From an uncultured Bacteroidales bacterium (lineage in GTDB: Bacteria; Bacteroidota; Bacteroidia; Bacteroidales; UBA932), in contig CAKUSF010000089.1 of NCBI GenBank assembly GCA_934678915.1, forward strand, positions 1 to 8,597: DNA of 8,597 nucleotides, in the 5' to 3' direction. Below the pieces are notes generated by a model. The model did not search any database. It was given only the letters and a program-made list of their open reading frames with translations, and was not told where the DNA came from. Shown here one piece after another: positions 1 through 6,892 of this stretch. Within the stretch, counting starts at the first letter, position 1, and every line of letters starts with the position of its first letter. The position numbers and the translations under genes were made by a program.

Positions 1-725
1 TTGAACACATCGTCCGGATAGGCATCGACAGTGAAGATAACGTTCTGTCCTTCCTTGACCTGTCCGATGTCGGCCTCGTCCACGTCAGCGATGACCTCCA
101 TGTCCGTGAGATCCTTTGCGATCGTGAACAGAGTAGGTGTCTCGAATCCTGCGGCCACAGTCTGTCCCTCTTCCACAGCTCTGCTTATGACAACTCCATC
201 GATAGGAGACGTGATTGTCGCATAGCTTAGATTCCGTTTTACCTTAGTGATAGACGCCTGTGCTTGGCTGTACGAATTCTTTGCGGTTTCGTACTGATAG
301 TATGAAGTGTCATATTCGGCATCACTGACCAACTCTTTGTCGTGCAGGGTCTTGATGCGGTTATATTCCTTCTCCCTGTACTCGAACTCAGTCTTTGCAG
401 CGGAGAGTTGCGCCTGTGATGACGCAAGTTCAGCCTGTAGGTTTACCTTGTCCATCTCAGCGATGACCTGGCCGGCTTTGACGATGTCGTTGTAGTCGGC
501 GTAGAGCTTGTCAATGATTCCGGACACCTGTGTGCCGACCTCTACCTTTGTGACTGGCTCGACTGTTCCTGTGGCGGTGACGGAGTTTGAAATGTTGATC
601 CTTTCCGCTTTTGCGGTCTCAAGCGTGACCGTTTCATTTCCGGTCGGACGGAAGATCAGCCAAAGCGCTACGGTAGCGCAGATGGCTCCGACAATAATCC
701 ATAAAGTCTTGGTTTTCATATTCAT
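1..725 (-). CDS. MacA/HlyD-type periplasmic adaptor subunit of an efflux pump (partial, C-terminus beyond left edge)
   Basis: Membrane-fusion adaptor that would link an inner-membrane transporter to the TolC-like channel encoded just upstream. About 241 residues are visible, roughly 60% of a usual adaptor. An N-terminal signal-anchor helix (residues ~8-25, LWIIVGAICATVALWLIF) precedes a first lipoyl half with GTVEPVTKVEVGTQVSGII (53-71) and a VKAGQVIAEMD turn (82-92). A coiled-coil hairpin rich in Q, A, E and K follows (~95-165), then the second lipoyl half (ATITSPIDGVVISRAVEEGQ) and the start of a beta-barrel domain (TDMEVIADVDEADIGQVKEG). The GTVEPVxxVEVGTQVSG block resembles MacA-type adaptors that partner ABC (MacB) transporters rather than RND pumps; this is an inference. 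The start at 725 is chosen because its ATG overlaps the TolC stop (ATGA, 722-725), giving MNMKTK; a second in-frame ATG lies at 719. No separate promoter is seen, so it is probably expressed by translational coupling. Confidence 0.93.
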   Translation of the reverse strand, partial: MNMKTKTLWIIVGAICATVALWLIFRPTGNETVTLETAKAERINISNSVTATGTVEPVTKVEVGTQVSGIIDKLYADYNDIVKAGQVIAEMDKVNLQAELASSQAQLSAAKTEFEYREKEYNRIKTLHDKELVSDAEYDTSYYQYETAKNSYSQAQASITKVKRNLSYATITSPIDGVVISRAVEEGQTVAAGFETPTLFTIAKDLTDMEVIADVDEADIGQVKEGQNVIFTVDAYPDDVF

Positions 726-2077
726 TTAATATTATAATTTCCTTGGTAGATATCGAGTAACGCATTGTTCATCAATGCGGTGTATTTTGATTGAAGAAGC
801 TGGACACGTGCGTTCAGAAGGTTGTTCTGGGCTGTTATGAGTTCCACCGTGTTCTTCATTCCAACGTTGAACTGCTCGGCTGTGAGTTCGTAGCTCTGCT
901 CAGCGTACTTAGCCTGTTCTTTGGCAGAAGTGTACTTGGACTGTGCGGAAACCGCCTCAAGATACGTGTCTTCAACTTCCTTGAGCAGAGCCTTTTCCAC
1001 GCTCATTTGCTCCAGTCTGCTGTTGTCAGCCTCAATCTTCGCCTTGTTGACAGCTGTCTTGGCCTTCCTGCCTTGAAGGATAGGAATCTGGAGACTCAAG
1101 CCGATGCTTTCGTTGAAGTTCTTCTCCAGTTGGCTGCCGAAAGAATCGCTCGTTCCGGAGACATTGGTTGTTCCGAGGCTAGCTGTAGCGGAGAGTGTAG
1201 GGGAATATGTCGATTTTGCTAGTTTGATGCTTAAATCAGCAACCTTTACGTTAAGTCCGGCTTTCTTTATCTCCGGCATTGATTCTAGGGCGTTTGCATA
1301 GACTTCCTCCTTGGCGGGAAGCAGTCTCAGGATTCCTGCTTCATCATCCGTAGGTTCTTCAAGCTCAATCTCATCGCTGACTCCGAGTTCTAGAAGTTGC
1401 TTGAGTTGAAGCTTGTAGTTGTCAAGTGTTGCCTTGGCGGATGTGATTTGAAAGAGATCGCTTGCGTGCTGGCTTTCCAGTTGAGCTACGTCAACCTTGC
1501 TGATTTCGCCAGCGTTCTTGAGCTCGACCGCTCTGTCAAGTTGAGCCTTGGATGCCTCGGCAGTGCTTTCGCTAACCTTAACGGCTTCACTTGCGTAGAG
1601 GCACTGCATGTAAGCTTTCACGATTGAAATAACGACATCGTTAGTGTTTTCTTCCACTGACAACGAATCTGTCGAGTTCTGTAATCTGCTTTGCTTCAAT
1701 GCTGTGCGAAGGCTTCCACCGCTAAATAGCGTCATCCCTGCGTTCAGCCCATAGTTTCCTGACCAGCTTGTGGCCTTTGATGTACTGTAGACATCCGAGC
1801 CGATTACAGTGCTGTTCCCGCTTTCGGAAAATGGCCTGTTCGTGATTCCTTGGCTGGCTGAGGCGTTGAGTGATGGGAACATGGCCGCCTTGGCCTGATA
1901 CGTGTCTTCAAGTCCGGCAAGATGGGCGTTCCTGCTTTGGCGCAGGGCAATGTTGTTTTCCACTGCATAGTCTATGCATTCCTGCAAAGACCATTTCTTA
2001 GTTTGTGCTCCAGTGGTCATGCAGATGAGCGCCAGAGCAGTGATGATAATGATGGTAACGTCTTTTTTCATATTCAT
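722..2077 (-). CDS. TolC-family outer-membrane efflux channel protein
   Basis: Outer-membrane factor of a tripartite efflux system, 451 residues, a normal length for Bacteroidetes TolC-like proteins. The signal peptide has a hydrophobic core (VTIIIITALALICMTTGA) with probable cleavage after A24. The mature protein opens with the family's typical WSLQECIDYAVENNIALRQ block (29-47). Two OEP halves follow: the first includes AAMFPSLNASASQG and FSGGSLRTALKQSRLQ, the second SPTLSATASLGTTN and LQIPILQGRKAKTAVNKAK. Long Ala/Gln/Glu/Lys-rich helices in each half fit the alpha-barrel, and the C-terminal EQFNVGMKNTVELITAQNNL block is classic for the family. It is the first visible gene of the efflux operon and overlaps the adaptor by four bases. 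Start at 2077 (MNMKKD); ATG at 2071 is an in-frame alternative. Its promoter must lie in the 169-bp divergent region, but no convincing TAnnTTTG is seen on this strand. Substrate is unknown. Confidence 0.95.
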   Translation of the reverse strand: MNMKKDVTIIIITALALICMTTGAQTKKWSLQECIDYAVENNIALRQSRNAHLAGLEDTYQAKAAMFPSLNASASQGITNRPFSESGNSTVIGSDVYSTSKATSWSGNYGLNAGMTLFSGGSLRTALKQSRLQNSTDSLSVEENTNDVVISIVKAYMQCLYASEAVKVSESTAEASKAQLDRAVELKNAGEISKVDVAQLESQHASDLFQITSAKATLDNYKLQLKQLLELGVSDEIELEEPTDDEAGILRLLPAKEEVYANALESMPEIKKAGLNVKVADLSIKLAKSTYSPTLSATASLGTTNVSGTSDSFGSQLEKNFNESIGLSLQIPILQGRKAKTAVNKAKIEADNSRLEQMSVEKALLKEVEDTYLEAVSAQSKYTSAKEQAKYAEQSYELTAEQFNVGMKNTVELITAQNNLLNARVQLLQSKYTALMNNALLDIYQGNYNIK

Positions 2078-2116
2078 TGATAATCAAAATCCGGCTGCGA
2101 AACTAGCTTTATGGTG

Positions 2117-2129
2117 GTTTATATTAAAC
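2117..2129. repeat. Inverted repeat GTTTA-TAT-TAAAC
   Basis: Perfect 5-bp arms around a 3-bp spacer, located about 40 bp upstream of the TolC-like start codon and AT-rich. It could be an operator for the efflux promoter, but it is short and may be chance. Confidence 0.3.
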
Positions 2130-2133
2130 TCAA

Positions 2134-2163
2134 ATCGACGAACTGCCCGATTTCATCGACGAA
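2134..2163. promoter_or_regulatory. Candidate operator: ATCGACGAA direct repeat, 21-bp period
   Basis: The 9-mer ATCGACGAA occurs at 2134-2142 and 2155-2163. The 21-bp period is two helical turns, so both copies face the same side of the DNA, as in tandem sites for response regulators or AraC-type activators. The copies end just upstream of the -7 box at 2170, at roughly -50 to -42 and -29 to -21 of the predicted start site. That position and the missing -33 element would fit activator-dependent transcription of the GH78 gene. No regulator gene is in the window. Confidence 0.45.
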
Positions 2164-2164
2164 A

Positions 2165-2181
2165 ATGACTATATTTGTCAT
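2165..2181. repeat. Imperfect palindrome ATGAC-N7-GTCAT overlapping the -7 box
   Basis: ATGAC (2165-2169) and GTCAT (2177-2181) are perfect inverted arms around TATATTT, so the palindrome encloses nearly the whole -7 element. A dimeric repressor bound here would block the GH78 promoter. It is suggestive only because the arms are 5 bp. Confidence 0.35.
2170..2177 (+). promoter_or_regulatory. Bacteroidetes sigma(ABfr)-type -7 promoter element (TATATTTG)
   Basis: TATATTTG matches the Bacteroidetes -7 consensus TAnnTTTG exactly. Transcription would begin near 2184 and give a leader of about 63 nt before the GH78 start at 2247. No TTTG-like -33 element is seen at the usual distance upstream; GATTTC at 2149-2154 is the closest and is poorly spaced. 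Confidence 0.6.
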
Positions 2182-2246
2182 CCCCTTTGCACGGTGCGTT
2201 ATTCCGCTAATGCAATGGTGGCTGTTGATCACGAAAATAATAATCA

Positions 2247-4502
2247 ATGAATATGTCAATGAAAGTGTCAAATCTCATCAGAAAGGTAGCCATAACGGCA
2301 GTCCTGACCCTTGCTGCGGCCTCCTTGTCAAGTGCGGAGTCTCGTTCCGACTGGAAGGCCCATTGGATCACAAATTCGTGGGTTCAAAGTACAACTAACA
2401 CTTGGATTTCCTATCGTAAGGAAGTCGATGTCACTAAACTTCCAGACAAACTTGTGGCAAAGATTGCCGTTGACTCAAAGTACTGGATGTGGATCAACGG
2501 AGATCTCGTGGTCTTCGAGGGCGGGCTTAAGCGCGGACCTTTCCCGAACGGGACATACTATGACAAAGTGGACATCGCTCCTTTCCTAAAAGAAGGAAAC
2601 AACACGATTGCCATTCTGCTTTGGCATTTCGGCAAACAAGGGTTCAGCCATAATAACAGCGGACAGGCAGCTTTGATCTTCGAAGCTGTCTCTCCAGAAT
2701 TGGAAATTCTTTCAGACAACACTTGGCTCTGCGCCCCTAATCCGGCTTATAGCAGCACGGATGCACCTCATCCGAACTACAGGCTTCCGGAGAGCAACAT
2801 ACGCTTCGATGCGCGTAAGGAGCAGCAGGGATGGAATATGCCCGGCTTCGATGTCCGCAAGAAGATGTATGGCGCAGCCAATGTTGACGAGATGGTGTGG
2901 CCAGCGATGGGCGAACTTGTGGAGCGCCCGATTCCGATGTGGAAGGACTACGGGCTTAAGGAATATGTCTCTGTACGTCAATCCAACGACACCGTCTATT
3001 GCAAACTGCCTTACAATGCCCAGATCACGCCTTATATCAAGGTCGAGGCAAACGGGGGAGAGATGGTCAAGATCATGACCGACAACTATCGCGGTGGCAG
3101 CGAGAACAATGTCCGCGCTGAGTATATCACCCGTGGTGGCGTTCAGGAATATGAGAACCTCGGCTGGATGAACGGTCACGAGGTCTGGTACATAGTGCCT
3201 TCCGGAGTCAAGGTTCTTGACCTTAAGTACCGTGAGACAGGCTACGACACTGAGTTTTCAGGCTCGTTCGAGTGCGAGGATCCGTTCCTCAATGAGCTTT
3301 GGAAACGTTCAGCCAGAACCCTTTACATCACCATGCGCGACACCTATATGGATTGCCCTGACCGTGAGCGCGCCCAGTGGTGGGGAGACGAGGTGAACGA
3401 GTTGGGAGAGGCATTCTATGCGTTGTCTCCTTCTGGTCAGCTGCTTGCCAGAAAGGGCATTCTTGAACTTGTGAACTGGCAAGCGGCCAACGGAGTGCTC
3501 TATTCCCCAGTGCCTGCCGGCAACCGTGTGAGCGAACTTCCTCTTCAGATGCTTGCCTCCGTAGGTTGGTACGGTTTCCACACTCAGTACTGGTTCAGCG
3601 GTGACAGCAGTTTTGTGGCGGAAGTCTATCCTAAAGTCGAGCGTTATCTGTTCAGAAGCGGTCTCTGGAGATTCCATGATAATGGACTTCTGAAAGTCCG
3701 TCCAGGTGATTGGAACTGGGGCGACTGGGGCGATGACATAGACTTGGAGGTTCTTACCAATTGTTGGTATTACCTCGCTCTTAAGTCTCAAAAGGAATTC
3801 GCCCGCATTCTCGGCAAACAGAAGGATGTCGAGACGCTCGAAGCTTTGATGAAAAGAATCGCCGATGCTTTTGACTCACAGTACTGGACAGGTTCTGCCT
3901 ACCGTGATCCGAACTACAAGAAGCAGACTGACGACCGCGCTCAGGCCATGGCCATCGTTTCCGGCCTTGCCTCTGCTGACAAGTATCCGGCTCTGTTCGA
4001 GACCCTTAAAAAGGAGTACCACGCAAGCCCTTACATGGAGAAGTACGTCCTTGAGGCTCTCTTCAAGATGGGACACGGTGACTTTGCCATCGAAAGGATG
4101 AAGTCCCGCTATGCGAAGATGCTCAAGTACGACTACACAACCCTGTTCGAGGGGTGGGGAATAGGCAGCGAGGGCTTCGGTGGCGGTACAATCAACCATG
4201 CTTGGAGCGGTGGTCCGCTGACAATCCTGAGTCAGAAACTCTGCGGAATCGAGCCGACTGCTCCGGGCTTCAAGACTTTCGCGGTCAAGCCTCAGATGGG
4301 GTCTTTGAAAACAGCGTCGGCATCTCTTGAGACCCACTTCGGAATGATCCGTGTCTCTCTCAGCAGGAAGTCCGCAAAGTCGCATGTGGCAACCCTGACA
4401 ATCGAGGTCCCGGAAGGTACAACTGCCACAGTGACGGCCTCAAACGGAAAGCCGAAGACAATGTCTGCGGGGAAATATTCATTGAAGATCAAGGTTGACT
4501 GA
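2247..4502 (+). CDS. Secreted GH78-family alpha-L-rhamnosidase-like glycoside hydrolase
   Basis: Probably cleaves terminal alpha-L-rhamnose from plant or bacterial polysaccharides in the periplasm or at the surface. The signal peptide (hydrophobic VAITAVLTLAAASLSSA) likely ends at A30|E31; no lipobox is seen. N-terminal beta-sandwich domains follow (~35-340), including the WMWINGDLVVFEGG strand typical of rhamnosidase N-domains. The (alpha/alpha)6 catalytic domain (~341-665) carries DCPDRERAQWWGDE (369-382). By comparison with characterised GH78 enzymes, D369, E374 (general acid) and D381 occupy the catalytic spacing, E635 in TTLFEGW is the likely second catalytic Glu, and HAW (651-653) is conserved. 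A C-terminal sandwich closes the protein. At 751 residues it is at the short end for GH78. It is monocistronic, divergent from the efflux operon and followed by a hairpin terminator. Start at 2247 (MNMSMK); ATGs at 2253 and 2259 are in-frame alternatives. No SusC/SusD pair is adjacent, and the exact substrate is unproven. Confidence 0.9.
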   Translation: MNMSMKVSNLIRKVAITAVLTLAAASLSSAESRSDWKAHWITNSWVQSTTNTWISYRKEVDVTKLPDKLVAKIAVDSKYWMWINGDLVVFEGGLKRGPFPNGTYYDKVDIAPFLKEGNNTIAILLWHFGKQGFSHNNSGQAALIFEAVSPELEILSDNTWLCAPNPAYSSTDAPHPNYRLPESNIRFDARKEQQGWNMPGFDVRKKMYGAANVDEMVWPAMGELVERPIPMWKDYGLKEYVSVRQSNDTVYCKLPYNAQITPYIKVEANGGEMVKIMTDNYRGGSENNVRAEYITRGGVQEYENLGWMNGHEVWYIVPSGVKVLDLKYRETGYDTEFSGSFECEDPFLNELWKRSARTLYITMRDTYMDCPDRERAQWWGDEVNELGEAFYALSPSGQLLARKGILELVNWQAANGVLYSPVPAGNRVSELPLQMLASVGWYGFHTQYWFSGDSSFVAEVYPKVERYLFRSGLWRFHDNGLLKVRPGDWNWGDWGDDIDLEVLTNCWYYLALKSQKEFARILGKQKDVETLEALMKRIADAFDSQYWTGSAYRDPNYKKQTDDRAQAMAIVSGLASADKYPALFETLKKEYHASPYMEKYVLEALFKMGHGDFAIERMKSRYAKMLKYDYTTLFEGWGIGSEGFGGGTINHAWSGGPLTILSQKLCGIEPTAPGFKTFAVKPQMGSLKTASASLETHFGMIRVSLSRKSAKSHVATLTIEVPEGTTATVTASNGKPKTMSAGKYSLKIKVD

Positions 4503-4522
4503 TGTCAGCACATCATTAATTT

Positions 4523-4561
4523 ATGCGGCCGTTGGCGATGACGCTTGCGGCCGCATCTTTT
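4523..4561 (+). terminator. Hairpin terminator between convergent genes
   Basis: ATGCGGCCG (4523-4531) pairs perfectly with CGGCCGCAT (4548-4556). Inside, a GCG/CGC inner stem (4535-4537 with 4542-4544) is separated by a symmetric TTG/TTG internal loop and closed by ATGA. CTTTT follows on the plus strand. It lies 20 bp after the GH78 stop and just past the stop of the convergent lipoprotein gene, so it may end transcription from both sides, though the minus-strand flank has only a weak T-tract. Confidence 0.8.
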
Positions 4562-4562
4562 A

Positions 4563-5360
4563 TCAATGCAGGCTTTTGGCCGCATTGTTGACGAGGAATA
4601 TTCCTTTGTCATTCTCCTTGAGGACGGCCACGGTCCAATAGCAGTCGTCAGCGTCATCGTAGGACACTGAAATATTCAGATTGACGGTCATTCCCTCAGG
4701 AAGAGTCTCTCGACCGTCATCGGCAAGCAAATGGTCACCGTCCGGCGATGTCGCCAAGGCTCTGACCACATTGTTGAAGGTGTAGTCGGAGCCTTGCCCG
4801 ACTTGGAAGCCCTTGATCCCGTCCTGCATCAAGGCGGCGAAGATTCTATACTTACCGCTTTCCGCAATCTTCACTGCCACTTGGGCCTTGTTCCTGGAGT
4901 ATGCGTCTGGCGTTATGGTTATTGAACACGGTTTCCTTACGGATTCCAAATGTCTGCTGACGGCCTCGTAGAGAATGTCCTCGTTGTTGCCGAACACTGT
5001 AGATTCGTAGTTGACGATGGCGGAAGGGAAACTTTTGACAGAGAACTGTTTGCAGAAATCGCTCTCGAATCCTACGCTGAAAATGTCGCCTTTGTGGACA
5101 CTGACAGTTATCAGCCGTCCGGAAAGCCTTTCGTTGACCTTGTTCAGGCTCTTGGACATGTTCGGACAGTAGGTGCACCATGTTCCTGTGAAATAGAACA
5201 CAAGGGCACAGTTCTCAACGCTTCCCGGTTCTGGCTCAGGCTCTGGTTCGGGAGCCTTCTGATATTCTTCCCAATCCGAATGAATGCCTTGGCATGAGAC
5301 TATCGCAAGCGGTAAAGCCAAAGTCACGATACAAATTATCAATGAATATATTCGTTTCAT
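4563..5360 (-). CDS. Omp28-like lipoprotein with thioredoxin fold (CTYC motif)
   Basis: Envelope lipoprotein of 265 residues with a likely thiol-disulfide role. The signal peptide (MKRIYSLIICIVTLALPLA) ends in lipobox AIVSC, making C23 the lipidated cysteine. A Pro-Glu spacer (PEPEPEPEP, 37-45) tethers a thioredoxin-like domain: the strand LVFYFTGTW leads to C62-T-Y-C65-P, and SFPSAIVNY later supplies the expected cis-proline. The C-terminal half (~135-265) is beta-rich, as in Omp28-related proteins. The open frame continues upstream to 5564, but that extension lies inside the preceding gene and would bury the signal peptide, so ATG at 5360 is chosen. The upstream stop and this start share one base (TGATG), indicating translational coupling. 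As third gene of the peptidase operon it could form or reduce disulfides in the cysteine-bearing M64 protein or barrel; this is inference. No enzymatic activity is proven for this group. Confidence 0.87.
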   Translation of the reverse strand: MKRIYSLIICIVTLALPLAIVSCQGIHSDWEEYQKAPEPEPEPEPGSVENCALVFYFTGTWCTYCPNMSKSLNKVNERLSGRLITVSVHKGDIFSVGFESDFCKQFSVKSFPSAIVNYESTVFGNNEDILYEAVSRHLESVRKPCSITITPDAYSRNKAQVAVKIAESGKYRIFAALMQDGIKGFQVGQGSDYTFNNVVRALATSPDGDHLLADDGRETLPEGMTVNLNISVSYDDADDCYWTVAVLKENDKGIFLVNNAAKSLH

Positions 5361-6892
5361 CAGAAAACAATTGAGATTGAAAGGCTTCCGCCTGTGAATC
5401 CTGGTTGCCAGCGGCATACTCCACCTGAGCAGACCATTCCCTCGCGGTTCCGCCCGAAAGATGCGCTGACCCGGTAGTGGCCACGACTGTAGCCGACACC
5501 GGCCTGATAGTAGTGTACTTTGCTGGAACCGTGATTGTACATGTCCTTGGCGAACAGTGACCATCCTTTTGTGAAATAAGTCTCAAGCAGGGCGGCACAC
5601 CAATCCTTTTCGGATTCCGCACTGTAAAGGTACTGAAGTTCCCCGCGCATGGAGAATCTGTCAGAGAAGCGGTAGGTCACATCAGCGACAGCCGTGTTCC
5701 GGACCTCTGTCATCCTGTGCAGCCCGTGTGACGGAGAACTTTCCTGAATATTCAGAAACAGTACGGACTTCAGACGGTGGTTCCACTTACGCTCGTACTT
5801 GACACTGAGGTCTCTGAAAAGCAGCGCCCTTTTGCCGAGTTCGTGGTACATTTTTAGGCTATGTGCCTCACTGTAGTTGAAGTGAAACCTGCCCTTTTTG
5901 CTCGCCTTGTAGAGCAGATCGATTTGCCACGCGTCCTCTCCATCGGAATTAGGGTAGTACGGTTCCAAAGTGCAAAGCATGTAGGTGTGCTGAAGGGAAA
6001 GGGCCGGGATGTAGTTCAGGGTGTTTGAGATGAATGTCCCGTTGGTTCTGAAGGCCTTGTTGGTCATGTTCTGGAGATGTCTGAACGAAGCCACGGCACT
6101 GATTCTGCCGAAGGACAGTCCACTCTCAAACAACAACGCGTCCCCATCGTGAAGATTCTCCACACCGCTGACCGAAAAGTCATGCCAGTCCTTCTGCTTC
6201 CCACAATATTCACCTTTGATGTAGAATCCTCCTATGGCGTAGTTAGCCCCTACAGACCATGAGGCGTTGTTCTTCGGCACGTTGACTTTTGTCCAATCCT
6301 CCTCAAGGTAGTAGGGGAGTCCTTTCTCGAAACGCTCCAGAAAGGAGAACTCCAATCCTAGGTCGCCTCCGAACAGACTTATCTGCGAGAGAGTGATGTC
6401 TGCCCCAAGAATCTGAGTGTCTGAATATCCCCGCAGATGTCTTGGAAATCCCCACACGAGCTTTGTCCCGATTTTTCCTTTTGAATATTCTAGCCTAGCC
6501 CCTCCGACCGAGTTGTTCATTCCAAGCGCCCTGTCTTCCCATGAGCGGAACAGAAGCCCGGAACCGAATTGGTCGTACCAGTCACCGATGGTGATGTTGA
6601 TGTTCTCGGCATTGTAACGAATATACTTCTCCGGCAAGTAGAATCCTTTGCTGCCCTCGTCGTAGCCAAGAAGAGGCTGAGGATGCCACTCTGCCTGCAT
6701 GCCGACCTGAAAACGTTTTCTAGACCAGTCCAGCTTAAGGTAGTTGTTGGAGCCGTAGTCGTTCCTGTCCGTGTACCAGACATCGTTTGACTCAAGGCTC
6801 CAGTGCAAGGAACTATTGTTTTGAGCACCGGAGAGTGAACTTACTCCAAGAGCGAGAGACAGAAGCGTGAATATTCTTGACTTTGACATCAT
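5360..6892 (-). CDS. DUF6029-like outer-membrane beta-barrel protein
   Basis: Protein of 510 residues, recognised with moderate certainty as the Bacteroidales DUF6029 type; its function is not known. The signal peptide (FTLLSLALGVSSLSGA) likely ends at A23|Q24. The mature chain is made of alternating aromatic and polar strands with Tyr/Trp-rich turns throughout and ends in the strand SLSISIVF with a terminal Phe, as expected for a BAM-inserted barrel. A CSGGVCRWQP motif (C488, C493) near the end gives a vicinal cysteine pair, notable because the next gene encodes a thioredoxin-like lipoprotein. The start is ATG at 6892 (overlapping the peptidase stop as ATGA) or the adjacent ATG at 6889; both give the same signal peptide. 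The stop overlaps the lipoprotein start by one base. The middle position in the operon suggests it acts with the surface peptidase, perhaps as an anchor, channel or assembly factor (inference). Confidence 0.8.
   Translation of the reverse strand: MMSKSRIFTLLSLALGVSSLSGAQNNSSLHWSLESNDVWYTDRNDYGSNNYLKLDWSRKRFQVGMQAEWHPQPLLGYDEGSKGFYLPEKYIRYNAENINITIGDWYDQFGSGLLFRSWEDRALGMNNSVGGARLEYSKGKIGTKLVWGFPRHLRGYSDTQILGADITLSQISLFGGDLGLEFSFLERFEKGLPYYLEEDWTKVNVPKNNASWSVGANYAIGGFYIKGEYCGKQKDWHDFSVSGVENLHDGDALLFESGLSFGRISAVASFRHLQNMTNKAFRTNGTFISNTLNYIPALSLQHTYMLCTLEPYYPNSDGEDAWQIDLLYKASKKGRFHFNYSEAHSLKMYHELGKRALLFRDLSVKYERKWNHRLKSVLFLNIQESSPSHGLHRMTEVRNTAVADVTYRFSDRFSMRGELQYLYSAESEKDWCAALLETYFTKGWSLFAKDMYNHGSSKVHYYQAGVGYSRGHYRVSASFGRNREGMVCSGGVCRWQPGFTGGSLSISIVF

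Larger units (their letters stand above)
2078..2246. promoter_or_regulatory. Divergent intergenic regulatory region between the efflux operon and the GH78 gene
   Basis: This 169-bp gap holds the promoters for both outward-facing genes. It contains a clear plus-strand -7 box, a 9-bp direct repeat with 21-bp period, an imperfect palindrome over the -7 box and a GTTTA-TAT-TAAAC inverted repeat at 2117-2129. On the minus strand the best promoter-like match is TCGATTTG (2129-2136), one mismatch from TAnnTTTG, with no good -33 element, so the efflux promoter is not confidently located. No coding sequence or stable RNA is recognised here. Confidence 0.75.

Noticed and set aside
2184..2246. Small palindrome GCAC-G-GTGC (2189-2197) in the GH78 leader as a riboswitch or attenuator
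   Set aside because: A one-base loop cannot form a hairpin, and no further stem or terminator is visible in the 63-nt leader.
2712..4385. Long antisense open frames inside the GH78 gene (155, 160 and 169 codons)
   Set aside because: They lie opposite a well-supported enzyme with intact catalytic motifs, have no recognisable domains or signal peptides, and are typical shadows of a ~50% GC gene.
5224..5256. Pro-Glu codon repeat in the lipoprotein considered as a slippage or phase-variation tract
   Set aside because: The CCN-GAR codons vary (CCC, CCA, CCT, CCG with GAA, GAG), so it is not a perfect nucleotide repeat; it reads as a protein linker.
5361..5564. N-terminal extension of the Omp28-like lipoprotein frame (start MVTVRQG)
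   Set aside because: It lies entirely within the DUF6029-like gene and would put about 68 unrelated residues before a clear lipoprotein signal peptide starting at 5360.
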